DNA of 64,000 bases from Rhizobium hidalgonense (GCF_002914525.1 NZ_LODW01000048.1:372001-436000); one strand, 5' to 3'. Positions 54,477 to 63,793 are shown, numbered from the stretch's first letter. The notes: a model not told the origin generated them from the sequence alone. Numbers and translations: made by a program.

Positions 54477-55295
54477 TCAGTTTGCCGGCGGCGGCTCTCC
54501 CGATGACGCCGTCAACTGGGTGAATGTCTGCTGCTGCCCGAGCCAGGTCTGGTAGTCGGCATCCTCATCGACGACGACAGTGCCGCGCATTTGCGGGTGG
54601 CCGACGCCACAGAGTTCGGCGCAGAGGATCTCGAAAGTCCCCGTCCGGGTCGGCGTGAACCAGAAATAGGTAATCATGCCGGGGATCATGTCCATCTTGG
54701 CGCGGAATTCCGGCACGTAGAAATCGTGGAGCACATCGACGGAGCGCAGCAATATATGCACCGGCTTGCCGATCGGCAGATGCAGCTCGCCGCCCTCGAT
54801 GATGATGTCGTCTAGGCCGCTCGCGTCGTTCTTATCGAGACCGAGTGGATTTTCGGCGGTGACGTCGCGCGTCTCCGCACGGCCGAGCTTTCCGTCCGCC
54901 CCCGGCAGGCGGAAGCTCCACAGCCATTGCTGGCTGACGACCTCGACCGATGCGGCATCGGCAGGCACCGTGATGAACTGGTTCCACACGATGAGGCCGG
55001 GCGCCAGCATCGCCGCGACGCCGACCGCCGTTCCCCCTGCCAGCAGCAGCTCCAGCCGGCGGTTCTCGGGCTCATAATGCGCTTGGTTGCCCGGTCTGTG
55101 CCGGAAGCGGAAGACGCAGTAGGCCATGAACGAAACCACCGCCACGAAGACGATGCCGGTGATCCAGAAGGTGATGACGAGGGTGCTGTCGATATAGGTC
55201 CAGTTGGACGCGATCGGCGTCCACCACCACGGGCTCAGCACATGGAACAGCACGGAGCCGACGACAATCAGGACGAGGATCAGCACGACAGCCAT
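54477..55295 (-). CDS. coxM: cytochrome c oxidase subunit II (CoxM-like)
   Basis: 272 residues. Two N-terminal helices (VVLILVLIVVGSVLFHVL and TFWITGIVFVAVVSFMAYCV). The copper-A domain has a histidine in VLHDFYVPEFRAKMD and the CAELCGVGHPQM motif (Cys225, Glu227, Cys229, His233, Met236), so the site is complete. It accepts electrons from cytochrome c. No fused cytochrome c domain, though a separate cytochrome c gene lies 146 bp upstream in the same direction. Confidence 0.95.
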   Translation of the reverse strand: MAVVLILVLIVVGSVLFHVLSPWWWTPIASNWTYIDSTLVITFWITGIVFVAVVSFMAYCVFRFRHRPGNQAHYEPENRRLELLLAGGTAVGVAAMLAPGLIVWNQFITVPADAASVEVVSQQWLWSFRLPGADGKLGRAETRDVTAENPLGLDKNDASGLDDIIIEGGELHLPIGKPVHILLRSVDVLHDFYVPEFRAKMDMIPGMITYFWFTPTRTGTFEILCAELCGVGHPQMRGTVVVDEDADYQTWLGQQQTFTQLTASSGEPPPAN

Positions 55296-55441
55296 GTCCG
55301 CTCCTCCTCGAGCAGGTTGACCCGTGAAACCGCATTCCGCAAAAAGTCCGTGTTTATTATCGCACAGATAGAAAATATCGGCAATTACGGCAATTTAAGC
55401 ATGCCCTACCGGCCGCGGCCCGTCATTTGGGCTATTGCCCG

Positions 55442-55831
55442 TCATTGCGAATATTGCTTGAGATAGGCGATGAGATCGGTGATCTCCTTGTCGTCCTTCA
55501 CGCCGACAAAGGCCATCTTCGTGCCCTTCACCTTCGCTTTCGGATTATGCAGATAATCGCGCAGCACCGTCTCGTCCCAGACGAGACCGCCTTCGCCGGC
55601 GGCCTTCATCGCGGCTGAATAGGCGAAATCGGGATGCGTCCCGGCCTTCCTGCCGAACAGCTTGTTCAGCGACGGACCGACCTTGTTGGTATCGGACTCG
55701 ACGACATGACAGGTTGCGCATTTCTTGAAAACAGTGGCGCCCGCCGTCGCATCACCCTCCTGCGCCCCGGCATAACCGGGGAAAAGGGCACTCGCGGTTG
55801 CACCAATCAGCAGAACAACACGGTAATCCAT
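55442..55831 (-). CDS. periplasmic class I cytochrome c
   Basis: 129 residues from the ATG at 55831; signal peptide MDYRVVLLIGATASALFPGYAGA, cut before QEGD. Heme-binding CATCH at residues 38-42, axial methionine about residue 106 (GTKMAFVGVKD). It probably feeds electrons to the coxMNOP oxidase encoded downstream. Other ATGs at 55843 and 55852 are possible; gagg lies 6-7 nt before 55831. Confidence 0.9.
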   Translation of the reverse strand: MDYRVVLLIGATASALFPGYAGAQEGDATAGATVFKKCATCHVVESDTNKVGPSLNKLFGRKAGTHPDFAYSAAMKAAGEGGLVWDETVLRDYLHNPKAKVKGTKMAFVGVKDDKEITDLIAYLKQYSQ

Positions 55832-56010
55832 GGCAAACCTCATCCTCCTCAAGGTCGCCAGCCACTCACACCGTCCACTATCTCTCGCGTGTGAGTGGTG
55901 GTTGTTATGGCCCGAAGCTTAGTCCTTCGCGGATGCAAGTCAATCGCTTCGACAGTTGGGGTCGGCTGAACGCATCTGAGATCCGGTGAACCCGACGCTG
56001 GTAATGGCCG

Positions 56011-56934
56011 CTACATCCCGATCGAAAGCGCCTCCCGCACCGCCAGTTCGGCCATGGCAAGCGCCGCCTCGCGGGTCCTGGCGGCCGCGATGAAGCGGCC
56101 GTTGTGGCAGAAGCTCGCGCCCTCTATGCCACAAACCCCCTCCAGCTCTCCATTGGTAAGACCGGCCCAGGCTGCCGGCAGATCGGCCCGGAGCTCGAAC
56201 CCTTCCTCGGCGCGGCGGATACCGGTCACACACCAATCTTTTTCACGCGGGTGGACGACGAACAGCAGGTGATCGGCGCCCGCCTTGACGATGGCCGGAC
56301 GGAAGGGCATGCCCCTCGGCAATTCCAGAACACGCCCCTGCCCCGCAGCCTGGATTGCCTGATGCACGATCGTCTCGGCTCGTAATTTTGCAGCACTTTG
56401 GCCGATCCTGGCCTCGACGAAACTGCGAGCAATGGCAAGCGCCGCATGGAAAGCGCGATCGTCGGCCTCGGGCTCCGCTTCATCGAAAACCGGTTTCAGC
56501 GTCTCCAGCAGCACCGGCAGCGTCAGTCCCGCCAGCGGCCCCGAGGGACTGAGCGCGCCGTTGTCGGTCAGGTCGATCGGCAGCACGAAGCCGGCGTCGA
56601 AGGAAGCGTGCACCGTCTCGACATCTGCCTCTGGAAGACCGGAGGCAGCGAGATAATCCCTGCCGAAATGCTTCCAGATCAGGCCGAACGAGCTGTAGGG
56701 CTGGCCATCTTCGCGCAGCGGCGCGCCGCGCTGATGGTGATCGAATATCCGGGCAGCAGGGTCATAGGTTCCGCCGACATCGTAGATGATGCGGTCTTGA
56801 CCCGGCGTGATCCATTCCGGCAGCCGGCTGCGGACGATCCGCGCCTGCGGGAAAAGCCCGGTCAGGATGACGCTTGACAGCAATTCGTCGGCATGGAAGC
56901 CACCGGAATGGGTGACGAGGAAATCGGGGATCAT
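56011..56934 (-). CDS. MYG1-family (UPF0160) predicted phosphoesterase
   Basis: 307 residues. N-terminal THSGGFHADELLSSVIL and IFDHHQRGAP are the metal-ligand motifs, with the DHH between them, as in the DHH phosphoesterase superfamily. Later blocks SSFGLIWKHFG and PIDLTDNG are family marks. Eukaryotic MYG1 is reported to be a 3'-5' RNA exonuclease in mitochondria; bacterial role unknown. Ends facing the oxidase cluster; the 180 bp between is without a gene. Confidence 0.85.
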   Translation of the reverse strand: MIPDFLVTHSGGFHADELLSSVILTGLFPQARIVRSRLPEWITPGQDRIIYDVGGTYDPAARIFDHHQRGAPLREDGQPYSSFGLIWKHFGRDYLAASGLPEADVETVHASFDAGFVLPIDLTDNGALSPSGPLAGLTLPVLLETLKPVFDEAEPEADDRAFHAALAIARSFVEARIGQSAAKLRAETIVHQAIQAAGQGRVLELPRGMPFRPAIVKAGADHLLFVVHPREKDWCVTGIRRAEEGFELRADLPAAWAGLTNGELEGVCGIEGASFCHNGRFIAAARTREAALAMAELAVREALSIGM

Positions 56935-57092
56935 GAGAGCTTACGCCTTGTCGTTCGCGGAGGTCCGCTTGCGGGTCGGCACCAGATAGCCGTTGCCGGC
57001 TGCTATCTCAACCCGTCCGTCACGCATTTCGCTCAGCGCCTGTCGATCGTCGCTTGTTTGTCGTCGCCGAACTTTGCGAGTGACAGACGCCG

Positions 57093-57698
57093 GTGGCTGC
57101 ACGTCTCGTCACGCTCTGGATCGACGTTGCCGCCCTCGCAAAACTGCCTATCCTGCGACCATCAGAAGTGGCTAGCGAAATTTGCAAAATCGGAAAGAGG
57201 CAGCGCTTGGAAATTCCTCCGCACTTTCATGTTGTCGAGACGGCCGGATGGCTTGTGAACCACCGTATGAACTCCGCTCTCCCCGGCTATCTCATGATCG
57301 GTTCCAAGACCGACACGACCGACCTGTCGGATTTGTCCGTAAACGCCTTGGCCGAATTCGGCCCCTTGCTCGCAAGGGCTCAGAGCGCATTGAAGCAGGA
57401 ATTGAACGCTCAGCGCGTCTATATCGGCCGATACGGGCACACGCCCGGTTATCCGATCCATTTCCATGTGATCCCGATCTATGACTGGGTGGAGGAATTA
57501 TTCTGGAAGGACGCCCGCTATCGCCTGCTGGCGAATTTCGCAGAGGGACCGGGGGAAACCGCAACGGATGGCGCGGAACTGACGCTGTTTGTCTGGCGTG
57601 AGTTCTGCGAACGCGCAATACCGCCGCCCATCACCGGGCCATCGGTCTCAGAGGCCATCCAGTTGTTGCGGGACACAATGGTGTTTCCGGCGCTTTAG
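57093..57698 (+). CDS. HIT-family protein
   Basis: 201 residues from a GTG at 57093 without ribosome site; the conserved part begins at about residue 38 (RLEIPPHFHVVETAGWLVNH), so a TTG at 57209, with gagg 6-7 nt upstream, is an alternative start. The HIT-like active site is GYPIHFHVIPIYD, where the histidine triad would be incomplete or shifted (HFHVIP only). HIT proteins are nucleotide hydrolases or transferases. It is divergent from the MYG1 gene and followed 39 bp later by a convergent gene. Confidence 0.65.
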   Translation: MAARLVTLWIDVAALAKLPILRPSEVASEICKIGKRQRLEIPPHFHVVETAGWLVNHRMNSALPGYLMIGSKTDTTDLSDLSVNALAEFGPLLARAQSALKQELNAQRVYIGRYGHTPGYPIHFHVIPIYDWVEELFWKDARYRLLANFAEGPGETATDGAELTLFVWREFCERAIPPPITGPSVSEAIQLLRDTMVFPAL

Positions 57699-57736
57699 GT
57701 TTTTGCGCTCAGACGCGACATGCACGAAGAACGAGG

Positions 57737-58300
57737 CTAAGACAGCGCCGGTTCCGGCTGTCCTGCGACGAGCGCACGAGCGGCTGCTGCGCCGGCATGC
57801 AGGCAGATGAGCCCGATCGCGGCCAGAGAATTGATCAGCAGGACATCAGCCACGACCGGCGCCGAAAACGCGCCCTCGCCTGACGGAAGCACCGCCGTTG
57901 CGGCAAAGAGCACGCCTTCATAGGCAACGAAGCCGGCGATGAAGGCGCCGGCCATGGTGACGGTAAGGCCGGCAGTGAGACGAAGTACCCCAAGCGCTGC
58001 GGCCAGCGATGCCAATGCCGCAACACCGATCGCAAGGCCCCAGGCATAACTGTCCCAGGTCTGGGGATAGCCGAGCACGAGATATCCGACCATCTGGTTG
58101 GCGAACCAGGCCAGCAGTACCGCCGTCACCGCCATCCGCCGGGGAAGAATGACGGCCGACACCGCCGCCAGGGCTACGAAGGGTGTGACGCAGGCAAAAA
58201 GCAGGCTGAGCGCAACGCTCGCACCTGAAATGAGGACGACCCAGGCAACAGCGAAGCCGGGGACGACAGGGCGCAGGGGAAACTGATTTCGTTCGAGCAT
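57737..58300 (-). CDS. membrane protein linked to cobalamin operon
   Basis: 187 residues from the ATG at 58300 with ggag 7 nt upstream. Five or six hydrophobic segments (VVLISGASVALSLLFACVTP; AVTAVLLAWFANQMVGYLVL; AAALGVLRLTAGLTVTMAGA). Polar charge is scarce. It lies 111 bp downstream of the B12-type importer genes on the same strand, so it may belong to the riboswitch-controlled transcript. It resembles small integral proteins that occur beside corrinoid uptake genes in rhizobia; role unknown. Confidence 0.6.
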   Translation of the reverse strand: MLERNQFPLRPVVPGFAVAWVVLISGASVALSLLFACVTPFVALAAVSAVILPRRMAVTAVLLAWFANQMVGYLVLGYPQTWDSYAWGLAIGVAALASLAAALGVLRLTAGLTVTMAGAFIAGFVAYEGVLFAATAVLPSGEGAFSAPVVADVLLINSLAAIGLICLHAGAAAARALVAGQPEPALS

Positions 58301-58411
58301 CTCGAAACTCCGTTCGGCCGGGCGCACGCGCCCTGCGAAATCATACGCCAGTCCAGAAAAAAGGCCAGTGAGGTCACAGCGCCCCTTTAGGTCGAAATCC
58401 CCGGGCGTTCC

Positions 58412-59176
58412 TCAATCGATGACGTACTGGATATGATGGCGGCCATGCACGGCCGATTTCTGGACATGGGCGCGAACGCCGAAGACCCGGCCGATCATAT
58501 CCTCCGTCAGCACATCCTCCGGCGCGCCGGAGGCGACGACCTCGCCCTTCTCGAGCACCGCCAGGCTGTCGCAAAACATCGCCGCCAGATTGAGATCATG
58601 CAGCGCGACGACAGAGGTGATGCCGAGTTTCGAGATCAGCGAGAGAATGTCGAGCTGATGCTGGATGTCGAGATGGTTGGTCGGCTCGTCGAGCAGCAAT
58701 TCGCTCGGCGACTGCGCCAGGGATCGCGCAATATGGACGCGCTGGCGTTCGCCGCCCGACAGCGTCTGCCAGAGCTGGCCCGCCCTCTCTCGCATGCCTA
58801 CCCGCAACAGGGCCTCTTCGACGGCGGCATCATCCGCGGCGCCCCAGGACGACAGCAGCCCGCGATGCGGCGTGCGGCCAAGCCGCACGACATCTCGTAC
58901 TGTCAGTTGCGTATCGGTCGCCGACTGCTGCTCGACGAAGGCGACACGGCGCGCAAGGTCTGCGCGCGACAGCGAGGAAATGTCGTCTTCCCCAAGCCTG
59001 ATGACGCCGCTGCGAGCTTTGCGCAGGCGGCAGATCAATCTGAGCAGGCTCGATTTTCCGGAGCCGTTCGGCCCGAGCAGGCCGAGCACCTTGCCCTTTT
59101 CCACGGCCAGGCTGACGCCGTTGACGATGACAGTGTCGCCGGCGGCAAAACTCACCTTGTCGATCCGGATGCTCAT
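58412..59176 (-). CDS. BtuD/FecE-type ABC ATPase
   Basis: 254 residues. Walker A LLGPNGSGKSSLLR, signature LSGGERQRVHIARSLA, Walker B LLLDEPTNHLD, H-loop ALHDLNLAA. The start at 59176 overlaps the stop of the permease gene by 4 nt. It powers uptake of the ligand bound by the product of the gene at 60210; the riboswitch at the head indicates a corrinoid or cobalt compound. Confidence 0.9.
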   Translation of the reverse strand: MSIRIDKVSFAAGDTVIVNGVSLAVEKGKVLGLLGPNGSGKSSLLRLICRLRKARSGVIRLGEDDISSLSRADLARRVAFVEQQSATDTQLTVRDVVRLGRTPHRGLLSSWGAADDAAVEEALLRVGMRERAGQLWQTLSGGERQRVHIARSLAQSPSELLLDEPTNHLDIQHQLDILSLISKLGITSVVALHDLNLAAMFCDSLAVLEKGEVVASGAPEDVLTEDMIGRVFGVRAHVQKSAVHGRHHIQYVID

Positions 59177-60213
59177 GCGCTTCTCCGCACGCGATAGAGA
59201 ATGACGGCGAAGGCCGGTGCGCCGAACAGCGCGGTGACGACGCCGATCGGCAGGATCTGCTGCGGTATGATGATGCGCGAAACGATATCGGCGCCGACCA
59301 TGAAGATCGCGCCGCCGAGCGCCGTTGCCGGCAGCAGTCGCCCATGCGCCGGCCCGACGAGGAAGCGGGCGGCATGAGGAATGACGAGGCCGACAAAACC
59401 GATCGATCCGACCATGCTGACGACGCTTGCCGTCATCGCCGCGGTCGTGCCGAAGAGCACGATCTGGACGCGGCGCACGGAAATGCCGAGCGAGGCTGCC
59501 GCATCGGTGCCGAAGGCGAAGGCATCGAGCGCCCGCACATGAGCCATGCAGATGATGAAGCCAATCAGCGCGATCGGCACCGAGAGATAGACATCGGGCC
59601 AGCGCACCCCGCTGAGCGAACCGAGAAGCCAGAACAGGATGCCGCGCGCCTGCTCGGCATTCGCCGATGTTGTCACCACGTAGGAGGTCAGCGCATTGAA
59701 GAGCTGCGACCCGGCGACGCCGCAAAGAATGATGCGCTCACCGGTTCCCCCGACCCCCGTCGCCAGGAAGCCGACCAGCAGGAAAGCGATGACCGCGCCG
59801 ATAAAGGCGCCGCTCGAGAGACCAAGAACGCCATAACCGAAGCCGAGGATCATCACGCAGACGGCGCCGGTCGAGGCGCCGGCGGAGATGCCGAGCACAT
59901 AGGGTTCGGCCAGCGGATTGCGCAGCAGCGCCTGGAGGATCGCCCCGCAAAGCGACAGCGACGCGCCGGCGCTTGCGGCAACCAGCGCCCGGCTCAGACG
60001 ATAATCCCAGACGATGCCCTGGTGGATGCGGCTGAGTTCGAAATCCGTTCCGAACAGCCGGTTCAAGACGGCCTCTGCCGTCGTCGCAAGCGGGATGGCG
60101 ATCTCGCCGATGGAAACGGCAAGGCTGACCATCAGCCCGAGAAACAGAAACGCTGCAACGGTGAGCGCTGCCAGCGCCCACCATCCCTGTTTCCTGGCGG
60201 AGATCGCGCTCAC
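59173..60213 (-). CDS. BtuC/FecD-type ABC permease
   Basis: 346 residues from a GTG at 60213, overlapping the stop of the binding-protein gene by 4 nt (GTGA). About ten membrane helices. Family landmarks are LSRALVAASAGASLSLCGAI, the coupling helix region ALLRNPLAEPYVLGISAGAS and VGFVGLVIPHAARFL. It forms the inner-membrane channel as a homodimer. Frames upstream of 60213 run through the neighbouring gene and are not part of it. Confidence 0.9.
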   Translation of the reverse strand: MSAISARKQGWWALAALTVAAFLFLGLMVSLAVSIGEIAIPLATTAEAVLNRLFGTDFELSRIHQGIVWDYRLSRALVAASAGASLSLCGAILQALLRNPLAEPYVLGISAGASTGAVCVMILGFGYGVLGLSSGAFIGAVIAFLLVGFLATGVGGTGERIILCGVAGSQLFNALTSYVVTTSANAEQARGILFWLLGSLSGVRWPDVYLSVPIALIGFIICMAHVRALDAFAFGTDAAASLGISVRRVQIVLFGTTAAMTASVVSMVGSIGFVGLVIPHAARFLVGPAHGRLLPATALGGAIFMVGADIVSRIIIPQQILPIGVVTALFGAPAFAVILYRVRRSA

Positions 60214-61226
60214 TGCGAAAGGCCGAAAGACTTGATGCCGTTCGCCAATGTCTCGATGCCGTCGATCGTCCGGATCGTCGGGTTCATCGACTGCGCGTCC
60301 ATCATCACGAAGTGCTTGTTCCTGACGGCATGCAATTCCCTGGTGACCGGGTCGTTCTCGAGGAAGTCGACCTTGACCTTGGGATCGTCGGCCGCGTAGC
60401 GGCGGCGATCCATCGTCGCGATGACGATGACTTGAGGATTTGCCTCGGCGATGGTTTCCCAGCCGACCAGCGGCCATTCCTCTTCCGTCGTCACGACGTT
60501 CCTCGCACCGATCGTCTTCAGGATATAGGCCGGTGCGCTGTTCTTGCCGGCAATAAAGGCGTCGCCGTTGACGTCCTTGCTGGAGAACCAGAAGACCACC
60601 GGCAGGTTCTTTCCCGATGCGCCTGAAATCGACGCCACGGCATCGGCCTCGCGCCTCTTCAGCTGCGCGATCAATGCATCGCCGCGCTCCTTGACGTCGA
60701 AGATCTCAGAGAGTTCGGCGATTTCCTGGTAGATCAGGTCCATCGTGAACAGCTCCTTGCGCACGCCGTCACCGCCGTCGGTGTTGACCTTGGCGACGCA
60801 ATCGGCCGGCGCGAGATAGGTATTGATCCCGAGGTCGGCGAACTGCTCGCGTTTGCCGACCGAGCCCTGCGCGCCGACATGCCATTCGAACTCGGCCGCC
60901 ACCAGATCAGGCTCCTGCCCGACGACGGATTCGAAGCTCGGATCGTTGTCGGCAAGCCGCTTGATCTTGCTGTTGGCCTCGGCATATTGCGGCAGGACGG
61001 GACCGACCCAGACGGCCGTACCCGTGATCTTGTCGGCAAGGCCGAGCGAAAAGAGGACTTCGGTCATGCCCTGGCCGATCGAGACGATCTTTGCCGGTGC
61101 CTTCTGGAAGGTCACCGGCTGGCCGCAATTGGTGATGGTCAGCGGATATCGGGTCGCGGCAAGGCTTGGTGCCGCAAGGCCTGCGAGCCCGAAGGCACAT
61201 GTCATGGTGGCGAGAATTTGGCGCAT
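60210..61226 (-). CDS. BtuF/FecB-type periplasmic binding protein
   Basis: 338 residues from the ATG at 61226; signal peptide ending LAAPSLAA before TRYPL. Two lobes: KAPAKIVSIGQGMTEVLFSL and ARNVVTTEEEWPLVGWETIAEANPQVIVIA, read in parts, joined by a long helix (ELSEIFDVKERGDALIAQLKR). Binds the substrate in the periplasm and hands it to the permease encoded next. It is first in the operon after the riboswitch. Iron-siderophore use is possible by fold, but the riboswitch argues for cobalamin or a related corrinoid. Confidence 0.9.
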   Translation of the reverse strand: MRQILATMTCAFGLAGLAAPSLAATRYPLTITNCGQPVTFQKAPAKIVSIGQGMTEVLFSLGLADKITGTAVWVGPVLPQYAEANSKIKRLADNDPSFESVVGQEPDLVAAEFEWHVGAQGSVGKREQFADLGINTYLAPADCVAKVNTDGGDGVRKELFTMDLIYQEIAELSEIFDVKERGDALIAQLKRREADAVASISGASGKNLPVVFWFSSKDVNGDAFIAGKNSAPAYILKTIGARNVVTTEEEWPLVGWETIAEANPQVIVIATMDRRRYAADDPKVKVDFLENDPVTRELHAVRNKHFVMMDAQSMNPTIRTIDGIETLANGIKSFGLSQ

Positions 61227-61395
61227 GGAAAACCTCGATGAAGGGAAAAGAGGGGCAGAAATCACGCTTACGCGTAGACTACGCCGCAGGAGGCCCAATC
61301 GAGACGGATGCATGCCGATATGAGGCGAAGGTTCAGAAGGTCAATCATGTCTGTTCCTTGTCCGGGCATCCCCGCCCGGTTGATTGGATCGTGAT

Positions 61396-61620
61396 TGACG
61401 GCAGGTCTCCTGGCTTGCGGATATGCGCCGTTTCAACCGCCTTCCCGCGCGCTATGCACAGTGGCTGGGCCAGAGGCCCCTGGGAATGAACGCTGACGCG
61501 CTCGCCCCAGGATGATCGACAATCCGCATACAGTTGCGGGGGCAGCCACGGTCTCGGTCCCTACTGGGTCGTCCTCACCGTGTTCCCTATTAATCCCCTT
61601 GGAGTCATCTTCAGGGAACC
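61396..61620 (-). promoter_or_regulatory. cobalamin riboswitch
   Basis: On the minus strand the B12 core is clear: the conserved box ggctgcccccgcaactg (61531-61547), the gccactg...gggaaggc pair, and the closing ccaggagacctgcc (61402-61415). The 5' arm begins at gggaacacggtgagga near 61575-61590. The 3' end lies about 170 bp before the binding-protein start. Binding of adenosylcobalamin would lower expression of the importer. Confidence 0.9.
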
Positions 61621-61805
61621 GTCGCCCCCAGTTACGTCGCCTGCCCGGGCGGCGTCAATGACTATTGCGGGGGAGTTGAGAAATGGAGAGGGAACGTGGG
61701 AGCGCTGTCTGTCGTGGCTCGCGGCATCCGCCAACGTCCCTCATGCTGCGATGCGCAGCCTGCGAGTGCGAAGCCTCGAAGCACGCGCCGCAACGCTGCT
61801 CCTTG

Positions 61806-63086
61806 CTACAACGCATCCAGCGGGATCTTCAGATAGCGCCGGCCATTATCCTCCGGTTCGGGCAGCCGCCCGCCGCGGATGTTGACCTGTAGCGCGTGCA
61901 GCATCAGCTTCGGTTTCGGCAGCGTGCGGTCGCGTGCCTGGCGCAGCGCCACGAAGCCGGCCTCGTCGATGCCTGATATATGCGGATTGGCGCGCTTCTG
62001 GGCGGCGACCGTGCTTTCCCAGCGCGGGTGGCGACCGCCGGGCTGATAGTCGTGGCCGGAAAACAGCCTGGTCTCCTCGGGCAGCGACAGGATCGCCTGG
62101 ATCGAGTGCCAGAGGGCGCTGGCGCTGCCGCCGGGGAAATCCGTGCGCGCCGTGCCGGAATCCGGCGTGAACACGGTGTCATGAACGAAGGCGGCGTCAC
62201 CGATCACATAGGTCACCGAGGCAAGCGTGTGGCCGGGCGAGAACATCACGCGGGCTTCAAGCCCGCCGATCTCGAAAGTGTCGCCATCGCCAAACAGCCG
62301 ATCCCATTGCGAGCCGTCGGCTTCGAACTTCGGCCAGTTGTAGATCTCCTTCCAGAGCCGCTGGACGTCGGTGACATGGGCGCCGATCGCCGTCGGCGCG
62401 CCGGTCTTTCCTTTGAGGTAATGCGCGGCGGAGAAATGATCGGCATGCGGATGCGTGTCGAGGATCCACTCGACCGTCAGCCCCTGGCTTTCAATATGCG
62501 CGAGGATGGCGTCGGCATTGGCCGTTCCCGTCGCGCCCGACATCTCGTCGAAGTCGAGCACCGGGTCGATGATGGCGCAGCGTTTCGTCGCCGGGTCTGA
62601 AACGACGTATTGAACGCTGCAGGTGCGAGGTTCGAAGAAGGCCTTCACATGAGCCGCCTGCCCCGCCCGCTTCTCCAGCCAGCGGCGCGCGCCGGCAAGA
62701 TCGAAGCCCAGATTTTGACCGAACGCCTCGACATCCCCCGCCTTCATCCGCCCGTCCAGCACTTCGCCCAGCGCATAGAGCGTCAGCGCCCGTGTGCCGC
62801 TCTTGCAATGGGCAACGATCGGTCCCTTCGCTTGCGTCATCGCGGCCTGGAAGGCGTGAATATCGGCCTCGGTGATCTCGGTCCCCTTCACCGGCACGAA
62901 GCTGTAGGCGAGCCCGGCGGCGGCTGCGGAAGCCTTCTCCGCTGCATTGCCGGGTTGCCCCGGCTCCTCGCCATCCGGCCGGCCATTGATGACGGCGGCA
63001 AAGCCGTCTGCCGCGAAAGCGGCAAAATCGGCGGCATCGGGCTGCCCCGCCACCGATATCAGCTCATTGACCCTCACGGATGTCAT
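61806..63086 (-). CDS. blh: Blh-type DUF442-persulfide dioxygenase fusion
   Basis: 426 residues. N-terminal DUF442 phosphatase-like domain with the catalytic loop HCKSGTRA (Cys94), used in sulfur transfer. C-terminal ETHE1-like metallo-beta-lactamase fold with THPHADH (His212, His214, Asp216, His217), then SPGHTLASVTY, VHDTVF and FSGHDYQPGG, the metal ligands of persulfide dioxygenases. It oxidises glutathione persulfide to sulfite in hydrogen sulfide detoxification. Blh is usually next to bigR and a YeeE-like transporter; here both are absent from the window, although a palindrome lies upstream. Confidence 0.9.
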   Translation of the reverse strand: MTSVRVNELISVAGQPDAADFAAFAADGFAAVINGRPDGEEPGQPGNAAEKASAAAAGLAYSFVPVKGTEITEADIHAFQAAMTQAKGPIVAHCKSGTRALTLYALGEVLDGRMKAGDVEAFGQNLGFDLAGARRWLEKRAGQAAHVKAFFEPRTCSVQYVVSDPATKRCAIIDPVLDFDEMSGATGTANADAILAHIESQGLTVEWILDTHPHADHFSAAHYLKGKTGAPTAIGAHVTDVQRLWKEIYNWPKFEADGSQWDRLFGDGDTFEIGGLEARVMFSPGHTLASVTYVIGDAAFVHDTVFTPDSGTARTDFPGGSASALWHSIQAILSLPEETRLFSGHDYQPGGRHPRWESTVAAQKRANPHISGIDEAGFVALRQARDRTLPKPKLMLHALQVNIRGGRLPEPEDNGRRYLKIPLDAL

Positions 63087-63115
63087 CGAAGCCCCCGCGC
63101 TGCCTGCATCATACA

Positions 63116-63136
63116 GTATCGCATGTATATCGATAC
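63116..63136. promoter_or_regulatory. palindromic operator candidate upstream of blh
   Basis: gtatcg (63116-63121) - 9 nt - cgatac (63131-63136), AT-rich, 30 bp before the blh start. BigR sites upstream of blh in other alphaproteobacteria are AT-rich palindromes, so this is the best candidate. The 100 bp between blh and the next gene holds no ORF. Confidence 0.5.
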
Positions 63137-63199
63137 AATCTCATAAGTATATTGTTGAGCGCAAGGATGCGCGCTCTACCATGCTGCAAGCCTCACGTC

Positions 63200-63793
63200 C
63201 TATAGTGCCGGCGCGGAGAAATATTTGCGCGGCACCTTCTCCGTAAGGCGCTGCATCTCCTGTTCGACAGCGAGCGCCCTGTCCTTCACGATGCCAATCT
63301 CTTTTTCCACCATGCCCGCTATCAGCCAGCTGTAGGCGACAGCCATCATGGTCGGGAGAAGGCAAATCCCGGTGACGCCGAGAAAATAGCGAATGCGAAT
63401 GGCCTCTCCCGCAAAGGCAGAGCACAGTACCAGAAGAACGAAAGCGATGGCGCCGACAACAAGCGCCGCGTAGCTGACAGCCTTATCGTAAGAATACATG
63501 TTTTCGCTGTAGGGTGCCTGCGAACGACGCTGGTTCCAGATATGAAGGTTCAGTTTCTGAGCCTCCACATCCGCCGTCATCCAAGCGCTTGTCTCCTCGC
63601 TGCCCGGCAAGATCTTTTCCGGTTTCGGTACCGATCGGTAAAGCGCCAGAGCCCGCGCAATGGTCTCGTCGGTCTGCCTCATGGCGCGATCGTATTGCTT
63701 CAAAGCCGGCGTGCGTATCTCGCGAAACGAAAAATACGCCAGATTCAACGCAACGCTGATTTGAAGAACAGACTGCATGTCACCCAGCCGCAT
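63200..63793 (-). CDS. membrane protein of unknown function
   Basis: 197 residues from the ATG at 63793, where GGAG lies 6 nt upstream; a start at 63778 is possible. An N-terminal hydrophobic stretch (SVLQISVALNLAYFSF) is followed by a soluble helical region with many tyrosines and arginines, then two membrane helices (YAALVVGAIAFVLLVLCSAF and YFLGVTGICLLPTMMAVAYS). A charged helical tail follows (EKEIGIVKDRALAVEQEMQR). No family is recognised. It lies upstream of blh on the same strand. Confidence 0.65.
   Translation of the reverse strand: MRLGDMQSVLQISVALNLAYFSFREIRTPALKQYDRAMRQTDETIARALALYRSVPKPEKILPGSEETSAWMTADVEAQKLNLHIWNQRRSQAPYSENMYSYDKAVSYAALVVGAIAFVLLVLCSAFAGEAIRIRYFLGVTGICLLPTMMAVAYSWLIAGMVEKEIGIVKDRALAVEQEMQRLTEKVPRKYFSAPAL

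Noticed and set aside
58412..59725. A single 437-codon frame covering the BtuD-type gene and part of the permease
   Set aside because: The first ~183 codons are an antiframe of the permease; the real ATPase starts at 59176.
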